Positions 9,452 through 17,379 of a DNA stretch of 64,000 nt are shown here, one piece after another. Numbering within the stretch: the first letter of the stretch is position 1; every line of letters begins with the position of its first letter. Source of the stretch: Rhodococcus erythropolis NBRC 15567 (GTDB taxonomy: Bacteria > Actinomycetota > Actinomycetes > Mycobacteriales > Mycobacteriaceae); NCBI RefSeq assembly GCF_001552595.1, contig NZ_BCRM01000009.1, forward strand, positions 173,976 to 237,975, written 5' to 3'. Both the position numbers and the translations under genes were made by a program. The notes below the pieces were generated by a model. The model was not told the DNA's origin. It did no database searches and saw nothing but the letters and a program-made list of their open reading frames with translations.

Positions 9452-10453
9452 GTGGAGGTGAACAGTCGACGCCCCACCTTGCAAGACGTAGCAGACCTGG
9501 CCGGTGTGTCACGCGCTCTGGTGTCCATCGTCATTCGTGATGTCCCAGGTGCCAGCGATGCGACGCGGGTACGGGTCAAGGCGGCCGCGGACGAACTCGG
9601 CTATCGACCCGACAACGCGGCGCGACTGCTGCGCCAACATCGCAGCCGCCTGATCGGTGTCAGTTACGTTGCGGCGCAAACATTTCACGCGGAGCTGCTC
9701 GACGAAATCTATGTGGCCGCCGAACGGTCGCGCTACGACGTCGTCCTCAGTGCGGTCTCGGAGCGACGGCCGGATTCTCGTGCAACGCGGACCCTGCTCG
9801 ACGACCGGTGTGAGGCGATCTTGCTGTTGGGTTCACAGGCGCCGGAAGCAGAGATCGTCGGCCTGGCCGACAAGGTTCCCGTTGTCGTAATCGCGCGGAA
9901 GATGTCGTCAGTGCACGTGGATGTTGTCCGAACAGATGACGAGGCGGGCGCGGTGACGGCCGTGAATCACCTTGTCGAACTCGGGCACCGCTCGATCGCC
10001 CACGTCGACGGCGGGCGAGGCCCGGGCGCCCAGGAACGGCGTCAGGGCTACCGCAAGGCCATGCGAGCGGCAGGTCTGGAGCCGAGAATTCTTCCCGGCG
10101 GTCTCACGGAGGAGTTCGGCGCAGCTGCCGCCAGGTCGATGGTCGAGGGTGGGTTACCCGGGGCGGTCTTCGCTTTCAACGATCGCTGCGCGCTCGGAGT
10201 TCTCGACGTCTTCCTGCGTGCCGGGATCTCGGTGCCTGGCGACGTTTCCGTGATCGGATTCGACAACAGTGCATTGGCAGGCTTGGCGCACATCGATCTG
10301 ACCAGTGTCGGGCAGGACACGGCGTTTCTGGGCGGCGCCGCGGTGGAGCGGATCTCCGAACGCCTCGACGGCGGAAGTGGGCCGTTGGGCAAGGACATTG
10401 TCGCGCAGCCACAACTGGTGGTTCGAGGTTCAACTGGACCCGCAGGGCATTGA
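9452..10453 (+). CDS. LacI family transcriptional regulator
   Basis: The 333-residue protein has an N-terminal helix-turn-helix (TLQDVADLAGVSRALVS, residues 9-25). A periplasmic-binding-protein-like sugar-sensing domain follows, with FAFNDRCALGVLDV, GDVSVIGFDNS and the C-terminal LVVRGSTG typical of LacI/GalR proteins. It should bind a palindromic operator and release it on binding a sugar or cyclitol derivative. Two matching palindromes flank its own promoter and that of the divergent dehydrogenase-isomerase pair. There are two adjacent GTG codons (9452 and 9458) and no clear ribosome site, consistent with leaderless translation. The ABC importer genes begin 160 bases downstream. Confidence 0.85.
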   Translation: MEVNSRRPTLQDVADLAGVSRALVSIVIRDVPGASDATRVRVKAAADELGYRPDNAARLLRQHRSRLIGVSYVAAQTFHAELLDEIYVAAERSRYDVVLSAVSERRPDSRATRTLLDDRCEAILLLGSQAPEAEIVGLADKVPVVVIARKMSSVHVDVVRTDDEAGAVTAVNHLVELGHRSIAHVDGGRGPGAQERRQGYRKAMRAAGLEPRILPGGLTEEFGAAAARSMVEGGLPGAVFAFNDRCALGVLDVFLRAGISVPGDVSVIGFDNSALAGLAHIDLTSVGQDTAFLGGAAVERISERLDGGSGPLGKDIVAQPQLVVRGSTGPAGH

Positions 10454-10501
10454 CCTGCAGTTTCGACTTCAATCAGTTTGTTTGGTCTTTGATAAGCAGT
10501 C

Positions 10502-10534
10502 CTAATGTCAGAACAAACTATTGACATTCGACTG
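10502..10534 (+). promoter_or_regulatory. Promoter/operator region of the sugar ABC importer
   Basis: AATGTCA at 10505-10511 and TGACATT at 10523-10529 form a perfect 7-base inverted repeat with an 11-base spacer. It overlaps a TTGACA -35-like box at 10522-10527. The blocks CCTAATGTC (10502-10510) and ATTCGACT (10527-10534) recur at 6454-6485. This looks like a repressor site over the importer promoter, about 80 bases before the start codon. Confidence 0.5.
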
Positions 10535-10613
10535 TGACGGGTATTACATCTTTCACATACAACCGAGCACCATCCGTTCGCGGGCCGTTGGTTGATGTCG
10601 AGAGGGAGTTCAC

Positions 10614-11615
10614 ATGTCGTTTCTCACGGGACGCAAGAGCGTTGCCGTACTGGCCGGAGCCTCAGTCGTGGTCTTGGGTCTGGCCGCCTGTTCAAGCACC
10701 GGCGGAAAGCCGGATTCTTCCGGATCCGGAATGGGCGCGGGTACGGCGGACACGCCCCGCGCCACCATTGCGATGATCACCCACGAAGTTCCCGGTGACA
10801 CGTTCTGGGATCTGGTGCGCAAGGGAGCCGAAACCGCAGCGGCCAAGGACAATATCGAGCTTCGGTACTCCGCCGATCCCGAGGCGCCGAATCAGGCCAA
10901 CTTGGTTCAGAGTGCGATCGACAGCAAGGTCGACGGGATTGCGGTGACCCTCGCGAAGCCCGACGCCATGGTTGCCGCGGTCCAAAGTGCCACCGCCGCA
11001 GGTATTCCGGTGGTCGCCCTCAACTCGGGCCTCGAGACCTGGAAGGACATGGGCGTCAAGGAGTACTTCGGTCAGGACGAGTCGATTGCCGGTGAAGCTG
11101 CCGGCGAGCGACTCAACACCGAAGGTGCCACCAAGGTGTTGTGCGTCATTCAGGAGCAGGGCAACGTGAGCCTCGAATCACGTTGTGCCGGAGTGAAGAA
11201 GTCGTTCAAGGGAACGACGGAGATTCTCAACGTCAACGGCAAGGACATGCCGTCGGTGGAATCGACCATCACCGCGAAACTTCAACAGGACCCGGCAATC
11301 GATCGAGTTCTCGCACTCGGTGCTCCATTTGCTTTGACGTCCGTGACGTCGGTCGGCAATGCGGGCAGCAAGGCGAAGGTCGTCACCTTCGACACCAACG
11401 CGGCGCTCGTCGACGCCATCAAATCCGGTGACGTGCAGTGGGCAGTGGACCAGCAACCCTTCCTGCAGGGCTACCTCGCCATCGATTCGCTGTGGCTTTA
11501 CCTCAACAACGGCAACGTGATCGGTGGCGGCTTGCCGACCCTGACCGGACCCGCGTTCATCGACAACACCAACATCGACTCGGTCGCCGAGTACGCCAAG
11601 AACGGAACTCGCTGA
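10614..11615 (+). CDS. Sugar ABC transporter substrate-binding lipoprotein (ribose/RbsB type)
   Basis: The 333-residue protein has a signal peptide ending in the lipobox LAAC (C26), so it is exported and lipid-anchored outside the membrane. The mature part is a type I periplasmic-binding fold: EVPGDTFWDLVRKGAE at the entry, DSKVDGIAVTLAKPDAM, and a WAVDQQPFLQGYLAID hinge segment, as in RbsB/IbpA-like proteins that bind pentoses, hexoses or inositol. GAGGGA lies ahead of the ATG. It heads a three-gene importer operon with permease and ATPase. An operator-like inverted repeat in its promoter suggests substrate induction. Confidence 0.9.
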   Translation: MSFLTGRKSVAVLAGASVVVLGLAACSSTGGKPDSSGSGMGAGTADTPRATIAMITHEVPGDTFWDLVRKGAETAAAKDNIELRYSADPEAPNQANLVQSAIDSKVDGIAVTLAKPDAMVAAVQSATAAGIPVVALNSGLETWKDMGVKEYFGQDESIAGEAAGERLNTEGATKVLCVIQEQGNVSLESRCAGVKKSFKGTTEILNVNGKDMPSVESTITAKLQQDPAIDRVLALGAPFALTSVTSVGNAGSKAKVVTFDTNAALVDAIKSGDVQWAVDQQPFLQGYLAIDSLWLYLNNGNVIGGGLPTLTGPAFIDNTNIDSVAEYAKNGTR

Positions 11616-11678
11616 TCCGGGCGCACGGAGGGCTGAGAGTCCGCCCGACGTGCGCCTGTCCAGCACGGAAGGGAAATC

Positions 11679-12737
11679 ATGTCCACTCAGGCAGATCTCG
11701 ACCTTGCCGCCCACAAAGTCGTGACCGATGAACGGGTGAAGGAGCAAAAGCGCATTCAGCGCCTACTGCTCCGCCCGGAGATGGGTTCACTTGTCGGCGC
11801 CATCGCCATCTTCATCTTCTTCTGTATCGTCGCGGCACCGTTCCGTACGCCGGAAGCGCTTGCGACAGTGCTCTACTCCAGCTCCACGATCGGCATCATG
11901 GCTTGCGCGGTCGCCCTGCTCATGATCGGCGGCGAGTTCGACCTATCCGCCGGCGTCGCAGTCACCACGTCCTCGCTCGCCGCGTCGATGATCGCCTACA
12001 ACCTGCACCTCAATCTGTGGGTGGGTGCGATTCTGGCGCTGGTCGTCTCGCTCGCAGTCGGATTCTTCAACGGCTACCTCGTCATGAAGACGAAGATTCC
12101 CAGCTTCCTCATCACCCTGAGCTCGTTCCTGATGTTGACCGGAATCAACCTGGCCGTCACCAAGCTCGTGAGTGGTCAGGTTGCCACACCCAGCGTCTCC
12201 GACATGGCCGGATTCGATTCCGCGAAAAAGGTATTCGCGTCGTCGTTCTCGGTCTTCGGGGTGTCCGTCAAGATCACGGTCGTGTGGTGGCTGCTGTTCA
12301 CCGCGATTGCAACATTTGTTTTGTTCAAGACCAAGATCGGCAACTGGATCTTCGCGGTCGGCGGCAATCAGGACAGTGCCCGCGCGATCGGTGTGCCGGT
12401 GACCGCAGTCAAGATCGGTTTGTTCATGACCGTCGGCTTTGCTGCCTGGTTCGTGGGCATGCATCTGCTGTTCTCGTTCAATACCGTTCAGTCCGGTCAG
12501 GGTGTCGGTAACGAGTTCCTGTACATCATCGCCGCAGTCATCGGCGGTTGCCTGCTCACCGGTGGTTACGGAACCGCGATCGGTGCTGCGATCGGCGCAT
12601 TCATCTTCGGTATGACCAACCAGGGCATCGTCTACGCAGGCTGGAACCCGGACTGGTTCAAGTTCTTCCTCGGCGCCATGCTGCTGTTCGCGGTCATCGC
12701 CAACAACGCATTCCGCAACTACGCTGCGAAAAGGTGA
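11679..12737 (+). CDS. Sugar ABC transporter permease (RbsC/FrcC type)
   Basis: The 352-residue integral membrane protein has about ten hydrophobic helices. It carries the permease signature GGEFDLSAGVAV near residue 90 and GNQDSARAIGVPV for ATPase contact. IAAVIGGCLLTGGYGTAIGA near the end is the classical CUT2 motif. It forms the channel for the sugar captured by the upstream lipoprotein. GAAGGGAAATC precedes the ATG. The ATPase gene follows after three bases, so all three proteins are probably made together. Confidence 0.9.
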   Translation: MSTQADLDLAAHKVVTDERVKEQKRIQRLLLRPEMGSLVGAIAIFIFFCIVAAPFRTPEALATVLYSSSTIGIMACAVALLMIGGEFDLSAGVAVTTSSLAASMIAYNLHLNLWVGAILALVVSLAVGFFNGYLVMKTKIPSFLITLSSFLMLTGINLAVTKLVSGQVATPSVSDMAGFDSAKKVFASSFSVFGVSVKITVVWWLLFTAIATFVLFKTKIGNWIFAVGGNQDSARAIGVPVTAVKIGLFMTVGFAAWFVGMHLLFSFNTVQSGQGVGNEFLYIIAAVIGGCLLTGGYGTAIGAAIGAFIFGMTNQGIVYAGWNPDWFKFFLGAMLLFAVIANNAFRNYAAKR

Positions 12738-12740
12738 CAC

Positions 12741-13553
12741 ATGAGTACCACAGCTGAAGTTCCCGCTCTCTCGAACTCGGGCGGCAACGTGCCACTGATC
12801 GAGCTCAAGGACGTCGGTAAGCAATACGGAAACATCATCGCGCTCAAGGGAATCAACCTGCGCGTCGGTGCGGGTGAAGTGACCGGTGTGCTCGGTGACA
12901 ACGGCGCAGGCAAGTCCACGCTGATCAAGATCATCGCCGGTCTGCACCAGCAGAGCGAAGGTGAACTACTCGTCGACGGCGAACCGACAACGTTCCACTC
13001 GCCTAAAGAAGCGCTTGGCAAAGGCATCGCGACGGTCTATCAGGACCTCGCCGTTGTTGCGTTGATGCCGGTGTGGCGCAACTTCTTCCTCGGGCAGGAA
13101 CTGCGCAAGGGTGGTCTGATCAAGTCGCTCGACGCCAACGCCATGCGCGCGACGACTCTTTCGGAACTGTCGAAGATGGGCATCGAACTGCCTGACGTCG
13201 ACGCACCGATTGGTAGTCTCTCCGGCGGTCAGCGTCAGTGTGTTGCCATCGCCCGCGCCATCTTCTTCGGTGCCCGCGTGCTGATTCTCGACGAGCCGAC
13301 AGCAGCGCTCGGCGTCAAGCAGTCGGGAATGGTGTTGCGCTACATCACCGCTGCCAAGGAACAGGGATTCGGCGTCATCTTCATCACGCACAATCCGCAC
13401 CACGCGTACATGGTCGGCGATCACTTCGTGCTCCTCAACCGAGGCAGGCAGAAGCTCGACGCCAAGTACGACGACATCTCACTCGAAGAACTGACCAAGG
13501 AGATGGCGGGCGGTGACGAGCTCGAGACACTGACCCACGAGCTTCGCCGTTAG
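12741..13553 (+). CDS. Sugar ABC transporter ATP-binding protein, single-domain (FrcA-like)
   Basis: The 270-residue ATPase has Walker A GDNGAGKST (residues 52-60), signature LSGGQRQ (160-166), Walker B VLILDEPTAAL (180-190) and the switch histidine in FITHNPHH. It energises import through the adjacent permease. Importers of this CUT2 class usually have a fused double ATPase of about 500 residues; this one has only one domain, like the FrcA fructose-importer ATPase of Sinorhizobium, so it must act as a homodimer. A perfect 20-base-pair hairpin terminator follows the stop. Confidence 0.92.
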   Translation: MSTTAEVPALSNSGGNVPLIELKDVGKQYGNIIALKGINLRVGAGEVTGVLGDNGAGKSTLIKIIAGLHQQSEGELLVDGEPTTFHSPKEALGKGIATVYQDLAVVALMPVWRNFFLGQELRKGGLIKSLDANAMRATTLSELSKMGIELPDVDAPIGSLSGGQRQCVAIARAIFFGARVLILDEPTAALGVKQSGMVLRYITAAKEQGFGVIFITHNPHHAYMVGDHFVLLNRGRQKLDAKYDDISLEELTKEMAGGDELETLTHELRR

Positions 13554-13565
13554 ATCAAAACCTCG

Positions 13566-13606
13566 CGACTACAGCCTCGGTTCGAATCGAACCGAGGCTG
13601 TAGTCG
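13566..13606. terminator. Bidirectional hairpin terminator
   Basis: Two exactly complementary 20-base arms (13566-13585 and 13587-13606) flank a single central A; the arms begin CGACTACAGC and end GCTGTAGTCG. It lies between the convergent ABC ATPase and dehydrogenase genes and is followed by TTTCGTC on the plus strand. Confidence 0.85.
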
Positions 13607-13611
13607 TTTCG

Positions 13612-14613
13612 TCAGAGGATGGTCGTCGGCCGAACCCCGAGGCCGGAATGCATGTACGCCTCGTCGATCATCGTCATGTTGGCTACCGCGTCGCCCGGTC
13701 CGATCGGCAGCGCCGAGACCCCGGACAGATGATCGGCGAACGCTTCGAGTTGCCAGGTGTACGACGACTTCGTGCCCAGATGCTCGATACTCGTGCGCCC
13801 ATCGACAGTGACGGAGACACGGTCGTCGACGTCCGGCTGGAGGAAGTTGTGCACCAGGACGTCTCCGTTGGTTCCGAAGACCCGGAAGGTGAAGTGGTAC
13901 TGCTCGTCCAACATCGTTGTCACAACGGATGCCCGCGCTCCGCCGGGATACTCGAGTTCGATGTCGAACCACGAATCGACCCCCGGAGCGTATTCCTCGT
14001 GGCGGGTCTCGGTCACCACCGGCGCACCACCACAGACGTCACTCAGCATCCGGGAAGCATGTAACCCGTAGCAGCTCAGGTCCATCAGTGACCCGCCTGC
14101 CAAGGCGAGCTCCCACCGCGGGTCGTTCTCGGATCGTTTGGGCATCCGCAGTACGGTTTCCACCCGAGTGACCGCGCCGACTGTGCCGCTCCGAACCACA
14201 TCCAGCAGGCGCCGGTTCACCGGATGAAAGAGGTAGTGGAACCCCTCGAGCAGCGTCACTCCGCTCACGCGTGCTGCTTCGGCTACAGCACGCGCTTCCA
14301 CCGCGTTGCTCGAAAACGGTTTCTCCGTCAGCACGTGCTTGCCGGCCTGAACGGCGGCGAGATTCCACGGTCCGTGCAGGCTGTTGGGCAGCGCGTTGTA
14401 GACGACGTCCACCTCCGGATCCGAGATCAGCTCGGCGTACGAACCGACCACCCGTTCGATCCCATGCTGGGCTGCATAGGCTCTGGCCCGCTCGGGGCTG
14501 CGTGCGGCAACGGCCACCAGGCGGTGCCCGGTGGCCGTTGCAGGTTTGATCATCGCGTTCTCGGCGATGCGTGAGGCTCCCAGAATGCCTATCCGCAGCG
14601 GGGCAGGTGTCAC
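13612..14613 (-). CDS. Gfo/Idh/MocA family oxidoreductase
   Basis: The 333-residue protein starts at a GTG that overlaps the upstream stop (GTGA). LRIGILGASRIAENAMIKPA is the NAD(P) site, LTEKPFSSNA holds the catalytic lysine, and GGSLMDLSCYGLHASRML places it in the glucose-fructose oxidoreductase/dihydrodiol dehydrogenase branch. It differs in subgroup from the neighbouring inositol-dehydrogenase-like copies. It is the last of four coupled genes (17304 down to 13612), consistent with one pathway in which more than one hydroxyl is oxidised or epimerised. Confidence 0.85.
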   Translation of the reverse strand: MTPAPLRIGILGASRIAENAMIKPATATGHRLVAVAARSPERARAYAAQHGIERVVGSYAELISDPEVDVVYNALPNSLHGPWNLAAVQAGKHVLTEKPFSSNAVEARAVAEAARVSGVTLLEGFHYLFHPVNRRLLDVVRSGTVGAVTRVETVLRMPKRSENDPRWELALAGGSLMDLSCYGLHASRMLSDVCGGAPVVTETRHEEYAPGVDSWFDIELEYPGGARASVVTTMLDEQYHFTFRVFGTNGDVLVHNFLQPDVDDRVSVTVDGRTSIEHLGTKSSYTWQLEAFADHLSGVSALPIGPGDAVANMTMIDEAYMHSGLGVRPTTIL

Positions 14614-15476
14614 AGAACCGACCGCAGATACTCGACGCTCGCTCGCACATCGCGCACCGGTCCCTCGTCGGACGGAGCCTCGGCCAGAATGGTGTCCTGC
14701 TCGAGCACGTACCACCCGTCGAAACCGTGGCGCTGCAATATGGCTGTGACACCGGCGATGTCGACGTCGCCGCCACCGAGTGGACGGTACATTCCCGCCT
14801 TCACGCCGTCGGTGTAGGTGAGCTCACCACTGCGAACGCGTGATGCGAGGGCATCGTCGACGTCCTTGAGATGCACGTGGGTGATGCGCTCGGGAGCTTG
14901 ACGCGCCAGGTCGACCGGATCGGTGCCGCCGATCAACAGGTGGCCGGTGTCCAGGCACAGTGGGATGGCCGAGCCGTCGAGCACTCGCAGGACCTCGTCG
15001 CGCTGCTCGATCATCGTTCCGACGTGAGGGTGGACAACTGCCCTGATTCCACGCTCGGCCGCGGCGTCGGTGAGGCGATCGAGATTGTGTAGCAGGGTTT
15101 TCCAACTCTGCTCGTCCAGTTCTGGGCGTGAATCGTAGCCGTCGGAACCCGTCGCGGCGGCCAGAACCAAAACCTCGGCACCCGAGGCGACAAAACCGTC
15201 GAGGATGGGGGAGATGCCGGGTACCGGATCATGATCGTCATCGTGCAGCAGTACTGGTGCAAACCCGCCGACTGCGCTCAGGTCGTGATCCGCGAGCACC
15301 TTGGCCATTTCGGCGGGTGCTGTCGGCAGAAAGCCCTCCGGTCCGATTTCCGTTGCCGCCAGACCGACTTCGCGCATTTCCCGGAGGACTTGCGCAGGGT
15401 CGAGTTGGTAGCCCCAGCCCGGGACTTCGCACACGCCCCAGGAGATCGGTGCGCCGGCGATGCGAGGAGTGCTCAT
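14610..15476 (-). CDS. Inosose dehydratase-like TIM barrel (IolE family)
   Basis: The 288-residue protein opens with GAPISWGVCEVPGWG, a diagnostic IolE segment. It contains VVHPHVGTMIE, LCLDTGHLLIGGTDP (metal Asp/His), HVHLKDVD, and a closing WYVLEQDT glutamate. IolE dehydrates 2-keto-myo-inositol using a divalent metal. The start overlaps the stop of the iolG-like gene by four bases, and the stop overlaps the next dehydrogenase start. iolB, iolC and iolD are absent from the window, so the enzyme could serve inositol with partners elsewhere or another cyclic keto-polyol. Confidence 0.85.
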   Translation of the reverse strand: MSTPRIAGAPISWGVCEVPGWGYQLDPAQVLREMREVGLAATEIGPEGFLPTAPAEMAKVLADHDLSAVGGFAPVLLHDDDHDPVPGISPILDGFVASGAEVLVLAAATGSDGYDSRPELDEQSWKTLLHNLDRLTDAAAERGIRAVVHPHVGTMIEQRDEVLRVLDGSAIPLCLDTGHLLIGGTDPVDLARQAPERITHVHLKDVDDALASRVRSGELTYTDGVKAGMYRPLGGGDVDIAGVTAILQRHGFDGWYVLEQDTILAEAPSDEGPVRDVRASVEYLRSVL

Positions 15477-16513
15477 GTGTGTGCCTCATTCTTGTCGTGA
15501 AGGAACAGATCTTTGACTTCGGTGATCGTGACGGGCCGACCCTCGCGCAGAGAGTGCGTTGCAGCTTCGGAGATCCATGCCGACTCGACCGCATCTGTGG
15601 GCGTGCACGGTGATTCCCGACGCCCGGCGACAACGCCGAGGAATGCTTCGAGTTCCGCACGGTAGGCGGACGTGAAGCGGTCCATGAAGAACGTGTACGG
15701 CTCCTTCGAGGGGAACGATGTTTCGGGGTCGAGAGAGCGGAGTGGCAAGCGGTCGTCCAGCCCGGCAACGACGGAGTCCGCCGAGCCGAGTACCTCGAGT
15801 CGGCAGTCGTAGCCGCGGCCGTTGTAGCGGGTATTTGACACGACCGCGATGGTTCCGCCTTCGAAAGTGAGAACCGTTGCGGCGGTGTCGACGTCACCGG
15901 CATCGGCGATCCCGCGATCACCCTGACTCGAGCCGGTGGCAAAAACCGTGGTGACTTCGCGGCCGCTGACCCACCTGACGATGTCGAAATCGTGGATCGA
16001 GCAGTCGCGGAAGATGCCGCCGGAGTGTTCGATGTACGAGATCGGCGGGGGAGCGGGGTCGAGGGTGGTCGATCGGAGAGTGTGGATCCAACCGAGTTCT
16101 CCAGATCGAACTGCGTCGTACGCCGCCACAAATGACGGGTCGAATCGGCGCTGAAATCCGATCTGGACTGGTACCGACGTCTGCTCGGCAGTCGCGAGTA
16201 CACGAACCGAGGATTCGATCGAGTCGGCTACCGGCTTTTCGCAGAACGTCGGGATGTCTCGGCGGACAGCGGCTTCGATCAGGTCGGCGTGCGAACTCGA
16301 CGACGCGGCGATCAGAACGCCGTCGATGCCTGACGCTAGAAGCGCGTCGGGATCGGCAGCGGACTCCACGTCGAGTTCGCTTGCCACGTCCGAGGTTCGA
16401 CGTGCGTCGACGTCGGTGACAACCAGTGCGTCGACGCCGTCCGTCGTCAGCAGGTTTCGGGCGTGGTAGCTGCCGATTCGTCCGAGGCCGATGACTCCGA
16501 TTCGAGCGCCCAT
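15473..16513 (-). CDS. Inositol 2-dehydrogenase-like protein (IolG/IdhA type)
   Basis: The 346-residue protein has IGVIGLGRIGSYHARNL (NAD site), FCEKPVADS (catalytic lysine), IGFQRRFDPSFVAAY and CSIHDFDIVRW (conserved Asp/His), the order typical of myo-inositol 2-dehydrogenase. It would oxidise a cyclitol to the inosose that the coupled IolE-like enzyme can dehydrate. Its start shares one base with the stop of the SDR gene, and its stop overlaps the next start by four. The true substrate could be myo-, scyllo- or chiro-inositol or a related sugar. Confidence 0.85.
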   Translation of the reverse strand: MGARIGVIGLGRIGSYHARNLLTTDGVDALVVTDVDARRTSDVASELDVESAADPDALLASGIDGVLIAASSSSHADLIEAAVRRDIPTFCEKPVADSIESSVRVLATAEQTSVPVQIGFQRRFDPSFVAAYDAVRSGELGWIHTLRSTTLDPAPPPISYIEHSGGIFRDCSIHDFDIVRWVSGREVTTVFATGSSQGDRGIADAGDVDTAATVLTFEGGTIAVVSNTRYNGRGYDCRLEVLGSADSVVAGLDDRLPLRSLDPETSFPSKEPYTFFMDRFTSAYRAELEAFLGVVAGRRESPCTPTDAVESAWISEAATHSLREGRPVTITEVKDLFLHDKNEAHT

Positions 16514-17304
16514 CAGTCCAGCCCTCCGAAGACGTTCTGGTCCCAGTCGATGATCGAACCTGTCACGACTCCGCTGCGATCGGAGAGCAGGAAGACGACG
16601 AAGTCGGCGATTTCGTAGACCTGTCCGAGCTTGCCCATGGGGAGGGTGCTGCCCGCACGTTCCTGCCAGTCGTCACCGGCGTCGTGAAAAGCTCTCTGCG
16701 TGAGGTCTTCTCCCTCGGTCTGTGTCCACCCGATGTCGAGACCGTTGATCCGGATACGATCCCAGCGATGCGCATGGGCGGCGTTGCGGGTCAGCCCCGC
16801 CAGCCCGGCCTTCGCTGCCACGTACGGCGCGAGATACGGTTGCCCGCCGAGTTCGGACGTCGAGATGATGTTGACGATGGACCCGGGGACCGCACGCTCG
16901 CGCATGTCCTTGACCGCTGCCTGCATCGTGAACAACGGACCGCGGAGGTTCACTGCGATGTGCTGGTCGAAGAGTTCCTCGGTGGTGTCGAGCAGCGTGC
17001 CGCGCGAGGTGAGTCCGGCAGAATTGACGAGGGCATCCACGCGGCCGAAATGTGAGATCGTCTCGGCCACGCTGGCGAGCGCGGAATCGGTCTGCGCCAC
17101 ATCGGCTTCGATGAAGTGTGTTCCCGGAAGTTCTGCCTCGAGAGCTTTTCCGACGTCCGGGCGTCGGCCGGTGAAAGCCACCTGAGCGCCCTCACGGACT
17201 GCGGCGCGTACGACGCCGGCGCCGACGCCTTGCGAGCCGCCACTGACCAGTACGACGGTGTCGGCTAGGAGTACGGGCCTGGTTACGCCCGGCGGAGAAG
17301 TCAT
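16513..17304 (-). CDS. Short-chain dehydrogenase/reductase (SDR)
   Basis: The 263-residue classical SDR has SGGSQGVG (residues 21-28, cofactor loop), NSAG (94-97) and the S148/Y161/K165 catalytic set within IVNIIST and PYVAAK. It should oxidise or reduce a sugar or polyol carbonyl with NAD(P). It is the first gene of the four-gene minus-strand operon with the iolG- and iolE-like genes and is divergent from a LacI regulator. No ribosome site is evident ahead of the ATG at 17304, so the operon mRNA may be nearly leaderless. Confidence 0.85.
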   Translation of the reverse strand: MTSPPGVTRPVLLADTVVLVSGGSQGVGAGVVRAAVREGAQVAFTGRRPDVGKALEAELPGTHFIEADVAQTDSALASVAETISHFGRVDALVNSAGLTSRGTLLDTTEELFDQHIAVNLRGPLFTMQAAVKDMRERAVPGSIVNIISTSELGGQPYLAPYVAAKAGLAGLTRNAAHAHRWDRIRINGLDIGWTQTEGEDLTQRAFHDAGDDWQERAGSTLPMGKLGQVYEIADFVVFLLSDRSGVVTGSIIDWDQNVFGGLD

Positions 17305-17379
17305 GGGTTTAGTCTGGCTGTGACGAAGACCTCGAGCAACAGCGAAAAACCATCAAATATCCATCATCGTGAGGTAGTT

